Source of the DNA: Sialis fuliginosa
Taxonomy: Eukaryota > Arthropoda > Insecta > Megaloptera > Sialidae
Reading direction: 5' to 3'
Assembly: GCA_961205875.1 (NCBI GenBank)
Contig: OY540817.1
Location: forward strand, 5,677,001-5,741,000
DNA: 64,000 nucleotides
How positions within the stretch are numbered: the first letter of the stretch is position 1; each line of letters starts with the position of its first letter. Under the pieces are notes generated by a model. It saw nothing but the letters and a program-made list of their open reading frames with translations. It ran no database searches and was not told the DNA's origin. Below, piece after piece: positions 21,901 through 34,200 of the stretch. A program made the position numbers and the translations under genes.

Positions 21901-24900
21901 TTTTTATTATTATTTAAAATATTTATTAAATAAAAATTATAACTTCATTTTTCCGTTTACCAGTTTAACAAAAAATATTTCAAAAACTTCACAAAACTAT
22001 AAAATAATGCTAAAAAATTTATATAAGTAACTTTATTTTTTCGTTTCCAGTTTAAAAAAAATAACTTCACAAAACTCAGAAAAAAATTATTAACTTTATT
22101 TTTTGGTTTTCCAATTTAACAAAAATATATTCCAAAAACTTCACAAAACTTTATAAAATAATCTCAAAATTTTTTATAACTTTATTTCTTTGTTTTCCAG
22201 TTTAACAAAAAAATATTTCGAAAATTTCACAAAACTTTATAATATAATATAATCCAAAATTCACAACGAACATACAAAATCAAGTTCGATAATATCGAAT
22301 AACAGTAAAGTATTTATAACACAATAATATAAAGTTCCTCGGAAAGATAATGGACCACTATCTTCGAACTCTCAGCAAGAAGTAAGCAATAAGCGCGCAA
22401 AAACCGTAACAGATCGCAACAGCATGTGCCCACACCAACCAGCAACACCTGCTTATGCAAATCCAGGTAAAAATCTATGCCTCGTGTTCTCAGATAAAAC
22501 ACCTGGAATCGTGAATGCAAAAATACAAAAACACCTGACAGTGTGGTCGAGCCAGGATTATCAACAATTATTACGAAATATGATAAAAGTAAAAAATATA
22601 ATATTTGTTGAGAATCTTAGATTCTTGGAAAGAAAAAGGAAGGCATTCCTGAGAATTTCGAGTTGTAAAGTAACAGGTTTTTAAAATGCATCCCTTATTT
22701 TATGAGCATTTTTAACATGTTTTTAAAATAACATTTTTATTTTATTTAAGATTCACAGTAATTTTAAGTAAAATAATACTTAAATAAAGTAAAATTTTAT
22801 TGTCAATATGTGAATATTGATAATATTGTAATATATTATTATTGGCTATTCAAAATAAAATTTTACAAATTTTTATTTAAAAAAAAAACTGTTTACAGAA
22901 AAAACTTTACAAGCAAAAGTTTGTGGGGAAGGGGAGGGGGGAATATCATGATATTTAAAAAAAATTATTTGCGATTGTATTCTTATTATTTTTTTTTCAA
23001 CTGTTTTTTTTTTTAATAAGAAGTTTTTATCCGTAACATTTCTTAATCCGACGCGATTTTATTAAACTTTTATTTAATTTATTAAAAAAATCTTATTTAA
23101 TTTTTTAATTAAAAAAAATGTAAATAATGCATATTAAACTTCTAATTTACAATAACATTGGTATGTTATGTATTTTTACTCTAAACTAATTTATTTTAAA
23201 TGACAAAACTCGCATTCTTCAGTTGCTAAAAAAAACTTTAAAAAATATTTACATTTTTTGCGTAGAATTAGATACATAAAACAAAAAAATAGATTCTCAT
23301 TAAAAAAAGTTAACTTTTGTCGGAAAAGTTTTTCTGTAAACGAAATAAAAATTCGTAAAATTTTATATTGAAGACAATTAAAATATTTTTATTTATCAGA
23401 TATTTAAATTAATTATATATATCCCTTCTGTCTCAAGGTTTTGTAATTGCTAAATAATAATAAGTCTAGCAATATGTGAATGTCTGGAATGTAAACAAAA
23501 AAATAGAACGATACTAGTTCAACATGATTAGGTAAATAAATTATAAGTAAGCTAGAATCTAGTTAAACGTTCTACCAGATTTTTTTTATTAAACTTCAAA
23601 GGTTAAGGTTATAAGAAAAACTTAAGTTAATAAATTAGTGTCAAATGTCGACAAGATTAGACAATAATTAAATGATAATGTTGATAACAATTAGTTTAAT
23701 AAGCGATATATAGGTAGTATGTAATTACTTTTGCTTCCTCGCAATATCGAAGATACGAGAAGCTTTTTGATCGTTTCAGATTGAGACAAAAAAAATGTTT
23801 TCCGATTTCAAAATTTTAAATTCCGTTTCACGTCAAGACAAACACTTTTCGTTCCGTGTCTGTCTGTCTGTCCGTCCGTGTGTGTGTCCGTCCGTCTGTC
23901 CCCTGAATCCTTGTCACACGCATAACTCATGAACCAATGGACCGATATTGTTGAAATTTGGTCAGATGGTTGGGTCTGGTTTGAGGACGGTCCCATTTCA
24001 AAATCATCAAAATCGTGTGTAAGGGGAAAGAGTGACATTCCAAAATATTTATTTTTTCAAGATATCTCAAGAACGACACATTTTACGTGAAAATTTTATA
24101 GAATATTTTTTGTAGAGCATTAAATTTCCTATAATATGGGTCTACAACGTTTGTTGTAAAATATTCTCTTACAAAGATTGATCTCAATTTATTTTAAAAA
24201 TTCGTGTTTTGTTTTTCTAAATTGATATTTGCTTGTCAAATGTCATTTTGACGTTTGCATAAATTTAGATTTAGATTGAAACTGTCAAAAAATTAAATAT
24301 ATACGAAAAAATAATCAGGTGCGTCTTGAGAAAAATTTCGAACTAATATTTTTTAGTAAAATTGTATAAAAATTAAATGGTTAACCAATTCCAGGCAATT
24401 TATCTAAACACTATCGGTTTTTATTTAAATTGTTTAATAATTAACTACCTTTGATGAATTTAGCACTAATAAATTTTCGGGATACAAAATAGTTTAGTCG
24501 TATGTTTTTCCTCAGGATGCAAGCTATCTCTCTACAAAATTTCATCAAGATTGGTTCATCGGTTTAGCCGTGAAAAGGTAACAAACTGACAGAGTTACTT
24601 TCGCATTTTTAATATTAGTATAGATTAAATAATGAAAAATGCTAGAATAAACTTACATTATCCGAATTGACTTCAGAATCTCCAGTTGGCTCTAAGCCAG
24701 AGGTTCCGTTCTCTCCGTTGTAGAGGGCGGAAAAACTTTTACTTGTTTGGGGCGTTTGAGGTAAACTCTGAAAACATAAAGCACACAGAAATATTACAAG
24801 ATAAATCTTACTAACAATAGGTGAAGTATTTAAGGTTAAAACAAAACATATATGTATGAAATGGAAAGGTAAGTATAGTAAGTAAAAGTACAAGTAATTA

Positions 24901-25177
24901 GTTAGGCACGTACGAAAAATTAATTACAATTGATATTTAGAATAATATGGTTTTTATTTCGAAATAAGCGCAGGGTATAATATAAAACTTAAAAAAAACG
25001 ACTTCAAAAAACTCTAGAACACTGAAAAGTACATACATAATTAAATTTATCAGTTTTAGAAGTCGGCTTTCATTTTTTTTCTTTCTTGAGTTTTTTATTG
25101 GTTTGACACATTGGAGGTGATTTAAGCAAATATACCTATATACAAAGTGCAACAATTTATTCATATCGGCCATTTTA

Positions 25178-25208
<31 letters not shown>

Positions 25209-28200
25209 CAGATTTATACATTTTAATGGCAAAATTCAAAAGTTAAAGAGCTCATATTTTTTAAATATGATTTTTATATTACTTAAATGTTTATGCTACA
25301 CTATCAGATCAAAATAAAATTTATGAATAACAAAAATAAAAAAATGGCTGCAGTTTAACATTTAAAAAACTTATAAAACTTTGATAAAATTATTTCTTTA
25401 AAACAAATATTTTATAAAATCTAGTACACTTACAGAACTTCAGATGATTTTAAAACCTGCTCTGTTTTATACCCTTTCGAAAAATCTACCATGAATTGGC
25501 TATTTTTGTTAAAAAAACTTACATTTATCCCAGAATAAGTAAGATTTTTTATATTTTTCCAGTGAGTCGATCGTAGTATGCTATTCTAAATAAGTCATTA
25601 AAAACGTGATACTTTTCAAATATTTTTTTATATTCAATGGACAGGATCTTCCTTTGCACAAGAGTAGATGTTACACTGTCCAATGTGTATAAAAAAATGT
25701 TTGAAATGTATCGCATCACGTTTTTAATGACTTATTTAGAATAGCATACTACGATCGACTCACTGGAAAAATGTAAAAATCTTACTAATTCTGAGATAGA
25801 TGTAAGTTTTTTTAAACAAAATAGCCAATTCATGTAGGTATTATGGTAAGTTTTTCGAAAGGGTATAATAGAGCAGTTTTTAAAACCATCTTAATATTTG
25901 TAAGTGTACTACAATCTAGATTTTATAAAATAATTTTTTAAAGAAATACTTTTATCAAAGTTTTATAAGTTTTTAAATATTAAACTGCAGCCATTTTTTG
26001 TTTTTGTTATTCATAAATTTTATTTTGATCTGATAGTGTAGCATAGGTATTTAAGTAATATAAAAACCATGTTTGAAAAATATGGGCAGTTTAAATTTTG
26101 AAATTTTGCACTTAACATGTATAAATTTGAATTTTTTCAAAAATTTACTAAAATGGTCGATATAAAAAAAACTGTTTCACTTTGTATATAAGTATATTTG
26201 CTTAAATCACTTCCAAATGACTCATTCTACCTTCCTTCAAAATATTCGTATCGCCGAACTTTTCAGTTTTTTTATTTATTTTTTTACTATTTTATTTTTC
26301 CTTTTGATGTGGCGTATCTTCGAAGTCAATGGTCAGATTGTTATAAAATTAACATGGGATCCCTTCGTGAGTATACTCTTTCTAACAAACAAAAATCGTC
26401 CAAATCGGTTTATATTTGTCGAAGTTATGCCCGAACATACATACAGTCGAATTGAGGACCTCCTCCTTTTTTTAACCCTCAAACTGCACACTAGTGCGAA
26501 TTCGCACCTTTAAAATTTTCCAATTACGCGTACTCGTTACTCAGGTGACCAACAGTCTTTCCCCCACCGTGATAATTCCTTCTACAGTAAAATCTCTCAA
26601 CCAGTGCTATTTACAAGAATAATGCTGTGTTTACTTCCAAGGAAAACGCTTGGAAAACCAGGAGGTGCGAATTAGCACTAGTGTGTAGTTTAAAGTCGCA
26701 AAAACAGTATACAACTTTTTTCTCGAAATTTTTTTATTGTCATCTCGTGTGATTTCAAGAGTCGGTAAGTAATCTTATCTTGATCTAAACATTTTCCTAT
26801 GTGTTAATTATACTTTTTTGATGTTTTTCATAGTAAATCAAGTAAAATGGCCACGAGTCGGCGGTTTAATTTGCGTTCAACGCAGAGTATTATCCGCACG
26901 ATTATTTGGAATAAGTATAGTTTTCTACATTAATATATATAAATAAAGGTCTTTTTTTCAATCACAACAAAGCTTTACTTATAAATTATTAATTTCTGCA
27001 AATTCCTTACCCAATAAATACTAAGATTGTAACAACGGAAAAATGTGAAAATTATGTAAATTTCAAAGTAATAGGAAAAATAGTCATTGTTGAATTGTCT
27101 CAATAAACATTTTTTTCTTAAAAATATAGTATCCTAATCGCGGAATGCGAGTGAGACAATGTCAAAATTGTTGAAATTAAAAAAAAATTATCAATTTGTT
27201 TAAAATCATTTTTTATAAAAAATGTAATTTGTTTATTTGAAATTTGCATAAATAAATAAACTTTTTCTATGTAGTTGAGCAATTGCATTTAATTCCTTGG
27301 AAAATTTCCAATAAAAAACACTACTATTTAGTTGGAATATTGATAAAACTCACAAGGGGAAGCAACAGCATGGTCTATGAGAATTTCAATGAGCTTGTGG
27401 TATGTCAAACTAGAGCAAAAATAAAAAGACACGTGTCCAACAATTTGATCTCATAGGCCTAATTACAAAGATATTTAACTTTGAAATTTTGTGTATTCAA
27501 TATAACCGTGTATTATGTTCGCTCGAAATATAAGTGTGTTGGCCCTACGGTCAACGCGCTGACGTCTCGCCTGGTTTTAAGATTTTGATTTTAATTTTTA
27601 TTTACAATTATTTTTTATTTTTTTGTACACATTACCTCTCCCACTTGCGTAAAAATCGATAAATTAGACATAAATAAAACATATATTATTATTGACAATA
27701 GATGTTTGTGGTTTCTTTCAAGTTTGTTTTTTATTAAAACTTTTCAATTTATTAATTAAAAACTAACGAGTTGTGTCAATAATAAATTAAATTTACTTTA
27801 AAACAAATTAATAATTATGTACTGGCGTATATATCAATATTTTCATTGTCAATAATAATATATGTTTTATTTATGTCTAATTTATCGATTTTTACGCAAG
27901 TGGGAGAGGTAATGTGTACAAAAAAATAAAAAATTGTAAATAAAAATTAAAATCAAAATCTTAAAACTAGGCGAGACGCCAGCGCGTTGACCGTAGGGCC
28001 AACACACTTATATTTCGAGCGAACATAATACACGGTTATATTGAATACACAAATTTTCAAAGTTAATTATCTTTGTAATTAAGGCTTATGAGATCAAATT
28101 GTTGGACACGTGTCTTTTTATTTTTGCTCTAGTTTGACATACCACAAGCTCATTGAAATTCTCATGGACCGTGCTGTTGCTTCCCCTTGTCAGTTAGATA

Positions 28201-31200
28201 TATCACTTTGAAATTTTCAAATCCCGATTCGCACTAGTGTGCAGTTTAAGGTGGCCTAACTGAAGTGTGCAGTTTGAGGGTTAAGTCGGTTAAAAAATAA
28301 TTAAACTTACCCGTCTATTGGCGCCATCTTTCGGTGTGTGGTCGGAAGCAACGGTCCCAAATATTGTAGGCTGTTGACAAAAAATATTCACATATAAACA
28401 CGGTCATTATTTATTTTTAATTAAATATATTTACTTTAGATGAGTTCATATCACATTTTTTCCTTAGCAAATACGTTATACCTATTATACTGTTACATAA
28501 CAACTACATATATACTGTATTGTTTATATAAGTGCGTGTATAGCAAATATGCAAGTTTGTTTTTCACTTCGCGATAATTTCTTGTATACATTTTTTATAG
28601 TTAGAAAAAATATAAAAGGTATCAAGGTAAACATTTATCTAAATACCATACATTTCTTTTGTTATTAAAGTATAACTTCGAGTCTTTTAATCATTTGTAT
28701 ATTGCATTTACATACAGGGTGTCCCGTAAGTGGGATTTATATTTTTTAACAAATTAATTAATACATTTTTGGGCTATTATTTTTCCCCTGTAGGTCCTGA
28801 CTTCTGAGACACCCCACTTGCGTAATAATATTTTGGACTATTATTATTTCCTCTATGAGGAACAGCCTGTACTTTATATGGTATTAAAATAATAAATTAA
28901 TAAAAGTAGGTGTGCATTTTTCAAGTGTTTAAAAATGTACATTCATTTAAGAAAATTAAAAACTAGTAATTTAAGCTAAAGCAATGAAGGTAATAAAGTT
29001 TAATGTAGTAATAATTATAATATGTATGTAGTAAATTATAATATAAGTTGAATAATATGTAGATAGACTCTTTACAAATTCCTAAGTATCTCTCAAGTGT
29101 CGATGCAAATTAACAAATTATTCTATTAGAATAATAATAACAATCATTTATTTTGTATAAATTAAAATGAAATAGATTAATTTATTAATAAAATATTTGA
29201 TATTAAATACAATATAAAATATTAGGTATCTTTGGCGCATCTGTGGAGGGGGGGGGTCAATATGCATTATTTGATTTAACAAAAAAATTACACCTTCACC
29301 CCAAAATTTTATCTGAGTGCGCTACTGTACATAAAAATCGAACAAACATTTGTTTTATACAATAATTGAATCGCGTCATAAGAAAACTAATTTTCTTCAT
29401 CTTTGAAGATTACTCTTCCGTGAACATAGAGAATTATTCACTTCCGGTTTCCTCTCTGTTTATATTATGGAAACTAATTTAATCAAATTACGTTAGTGTT
29501 GCTGTCAATATAATATTTTTTTTTTAGTATATATAAATAGAAAATTATTTTTATTTTAAAAAGTATATAATCCAAAGTTTTTAATTGGGAAGGAGGGGTC
29601 TATATCTTGATATTTTTCTATTGAAAATCTAGAACTGGAGTAAATAAAATAAACCAAAAGCAAAATTAGTTTTTATTTAATATCTGGAGAACCAATTGTG
29701 AGAAAGTTATAAAATTTGATAACTGATTTTTCTATTAATAATTGTTAACAATTTTCAGTATCAGCCAATAATTATTTAGCTTAGTATGGGGTACCAGGGC
29801 ATTTAATTTTGATTTTTTTGTTCTTTATTTACCCCATAAACCCCTGTGCTAAATAATAATTGGTAAATAATATTAAACTGATTATCAAATTTCGTAACCC
29901 TACAATGGGTTCTCCAGATATTGAATAAGAATGTAACCCCTTTAAGAAGAATTTCCGAACACATATTCATATAAAGTTTTTTGTTTAAAATAACTTACTC
30001 AATCAACTGTAATATTTTAAAACATTTATTGTAAATCACCCTATATAATGTAAAATATTATCGAATAAAATATATAAGGTAAAGGCACGCTATAAGAGCA
30101 ATTTTTTAAATTTTTTTTGATTAATAGGCTTGTTTTTTGTAATTATCATGAACTCATGTTACTAATAAAACAAGTAACTCTTTATTTAATCAATTTAATT
30201 ACCAAAGTCCCCAAATACAGTTTTTTTTTAAATTATAGCCTTTTATTTTGTTCATGTTTTTTCCCCAATAATGACAAAGGTAAAACCAGTAATGTGCACG
30301 CAGTGATGGACACTTGCTAATGATTACAAAATGATAAGTACTACGACACAAAAGATATAAAAGAAAGAATCGTCAAATTTGAAACAATGTAAAGCAGTTG
30401 CTATGATAATATAATAATTAATAAATAAATTATACTAATAATTAGTTTAAATGTCCACTATTTTGACACCTATTGGCCGATTGTAATCAAATCACGTTGT
30501 AAGACAGTTAAATGTATATAGATTAATATTCAGTAATGGTAGTAATCAAATATGAACACATATTTCTAATTCAGTACATTTAATTAAAAATTTACCATTA
30601 CTGGAGTCCTTGCCAAGACTGGTGCCAGTACCTTATTACATTCTTTAGATTACTCGTCGACATACGTGAATAATATTGTCTATCTATATACACATTTATT
30701 TCTAAACAGGAATCGGCTGGGTAAGAACTCCGGTCTTTAAGATCAGTGGCCCGTGCCATCCATTATTTAAACAGTTGCTGATGTCTGTACCGGTTCTACA
30801 GGTAAAGTTCTGATCATATATGGTCATATGTCAAGTCTTCTATGTTATGTATTATACATCAAGGTAAAACATCCATAGCTAGCTATGTCTAACGAGGATG
30901 CATTGTGTTTTACCCATAAGAAATATATTTCTTGTTAGAATTTATTAATCAAAGAAATCTATTGTTTGATTTCACTTTATTATGTGGACATCGTTATGCA
31001 TTAATGTATCAACTTAATTCATTTCAAGATATCAACGTTTTTTGATAAAATATGCTTAAAATTAAAATTGCAATTGATTTTTATGGTTAATATTTATTTT
31101 AAGATCTGAATAAAACGCCACTGACTTTACGGAGCACATTTTGTTTCCTCGCAATATCGAAGATACGAGAAGCTATGTGATCGTTTCAGATTGAGACAAA

Positions 31201-34200
31201 AAAAATGTTATCCGATTTCAAAATTTTAAATTGATATATCCTTTTCTCGTCAAGACAAACACTTTTCGTTCTGTGTCTGTCTGTCTGTCCGTGTGTCCGT
31301 CTGTCCCCTGAATCCTTGTCACACGCATAACTCATGAACCACTGAATCGATATTATTGAAACTTGGTCGGATGGTTGGGTCTAGTTTGAGGGCGGTCCCA
31401 TTTCAAAATCATCAAAATCGTGTGTAAGGGGGAGGGGTGACACCCCAAAATATTTATTTTTTCAAGATATCTCTAGAACGACACATGTAACGAGAAAATT
31501 GTATAGAATATTTTTTGTAGAGCATTAAATTTCCTATAATATGGGTCTACTATGTTTGTTGTAAAATATTCCCTTACAAAGACTTATCTCAATTTATTTT
31601 AAAAATTCGTGTTTTGTTTTTCTAAATTGATATTGCTTGGATATATTAAATGTCATTTTGGCGTTTTTTCAATGTCACTTTGACGTTTTAAATGTCATTT
31701 TGACATTTGCATTTTAGATTTAGATTGAAATTGTCAAAAAATTAAAAATATATGAAAAAATATTCAGGTGCGTTTTAAGAAAAATTTCGAACTAAGATTT
31801 TTTAGTAAAATTTGTATAAAAATTAAATGGTTAACCAATGCCAGGCAATTTATCTGAACGCTATCGGTTCTAGTGAATTTAGCACGAGGAAGCACTGTGC
31901 ATTTACTTGGCAGATGTTTTTTCGGAACGTACTGGTTTCGATTATTATGTAGCGTGTTGTGAGAAAAAAAAAGTAAAGAAAAATTACCATTTAAATGTAG
32001 ATAACTGAAGTACAACAAATAATATTGAAACACTGTTTACACTTGCTTTGAATTAATAGTTATATACTGAAGAAAATAATAGATATAATCATAATATTTG
32101 CTTACAACTACATCATCTACCTATGAATGAATATGCATATATAATTATTATAATTAATTCATTACCAAATAGGTTTGAAAATAATTATAATAAAAACACT
32201 ATTAAAATGTACATGGGCGTAGCCAGGGTGGGGCAGGGGGGGGGGGGGCGCTTGCCCCCCCCTAGCTTGTGGACGAAAAGTAATAAGTAAATCAGTATTA
32301 TTGTCCAAACAGGGATATTTCTAGACTTCTATGATGTCCATTGAATTTTTGAACGTAAATTTATATTTTGGATTCAGAAAATAAAATATCAAAGTTTTTT
32401 TTAATCACAATCTTTTATTTTTACATGTAAACTAAAATATCAGGGAAAATTAAAAATAAAATAAAAACACCTAAAGGCAAAGGTCGCAGTGTTGGCAACA
32501 GTGAAAACTGTGTTTTGTGTTAAAATAACTACCCACAAAAGCATGGGCAAGGGGGGACGCTTGCCCCTCCCCCTAGCTCGTGAAGTAAGAGTAACAAATT
32601 AATCAGTTCATTGGCTAAATATTGACATTTTTAGATTCGAAAATTTAAATATCATTGTTTTTTTTTATTGTAATCTCTTGTTAAAGCGGGTAAACTATTT
32701 TTATCTTTTTTATACAAAAAAAAAGTTTTTTTTAAGTATATTATCAATTCAAATTAGATCGATTTTTTACATTAAATAAAAAAAAACACCAAAATAGCAA
32801 CGTAGAGTACATTTTTGTAGAGGATTTTGTATTCAAAAAGATATGCACATACATATAAATTTAATTGATTGAAAAAAATGTGGCGAAAATAAAAAAAGAA
32901 ATGAAGAAAATAATGACTTTTCATTGTTACTTTTTGCGCACCTATCTAGAGATATAATAAATAATGAAAATGTTAATTTTTTCAATACTAGGCAAAACAC
33001 GCCGATCAATCGGTTTCAAAAAAAAAAAATTTGCCCCACCCTGAACAAAATCCTGGCTACGCCCATGAAAATGTATAAAGAAGTCATCGCAATTCTTCTC
33101 ATGAATTATGCATATATTTTGTGTTTTCACTCATTCAACAATTTAAATATTAAAATTAGTAGATTTTATTTTGTTTTTCATGGCCAATTTGATTTGAAAC
33201 AAGTGTAGAAGTAAAGATAAAAATATCTGCCCAGTAAAAGCACAGTGCTTCCTCGTGCTAAATTCACCAAAGGTAGTTAATTATTGAACAATTTAAATAA
33301 AAACCGATAGTGTTGAGATAAATTGCCTGGAATTGGTTTGCCATTAAATTTTTATACAATTTTACTAAAAAATATTAATTTAAAAGACGCACCTGATTAT
33401 TTTTTCGTATATTTTTAATTTTTTGATAAATGTTAAAATGACATTTAATATGTCCAAGCAAATATCAATTTAGAAAAGTAAAACACGAATTTTTAAAATA
33501 AATTTTGAAATTTTGAAATCGGAGAATATTTTTTTTGTCTCAATCTGAAACGATCACAAAGCAAAATAAATAAATAATTAAATTTGGTAATAGGTACAAT
33601 TCAATTTTATTTTTGTTATATGCATTTTGATGATGATAATATTATTATTAAAAATTTTTCTTACATAAACGACATCTGAATATTTTTGAAATTTATACTA
33701 AATAGTAATAGGCAAATTTTGAAAAAGTATAGGGTTTAAAAAAAAATATTTTACGCATTCGAAAGCGTAGAATTTTAGCTTTAAAATACTTAAAAAAAAA
33801 AAAATTTATAAAAAAAACATTCAGTATAAGCTGTGAGTTCTAGCCGATCCTGTATAATATATGAGATGCCAATCTAAAGATACGGGATAAAAGATTCAGC
33901 ATCCCCGTTACATGGTTTAATAAAGTATAAGCTCTGCTTTTATGTATCAATAAATTAAAATCCAATAAAACTTTATAAAAAAAGTTGACACATAGAAAAA
34001 ACTTTCTATAGAAAATTCATACATCAATCATTCACATATTTAATAATATTCAAGCTTCAATTTCAATGGACCCTATGTTTGTACATCTAGAATTCCCGGG
34101 TTTCAATTTGTCAATCAACCTGTCACACCCCCACTCTAACCCCCTCCCCTCCCAACGGAGCACACACGGCGAGTCACGTGTCGCAGGTAATATAATTGAA

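Larger units (their letters stand above)
24989..28310. repeat. AACCGACTTC-family repeat split by nested insertions
   Basis: Halves of one dispersed repeat lie at 24989-25100, about 26235-26475 and 28281-28310. Intact or less interrupted relatives are at 39250-40275, 52815-53400 and 61240-61515. The breaks are a 1.1-kb palindrome and a 1.8-kb TTAA-flanked element. Internal motif caaaaatcgtccaaatcgg is shared by all copies. Confidence 0.75.

Noticed and set aside
22424-22684. 86-codon + strand ORF in a RASGEF1 intron
   Set aside because: No motif, no homology I recognise, and a competing ORF on the other strand; kept only as a note.
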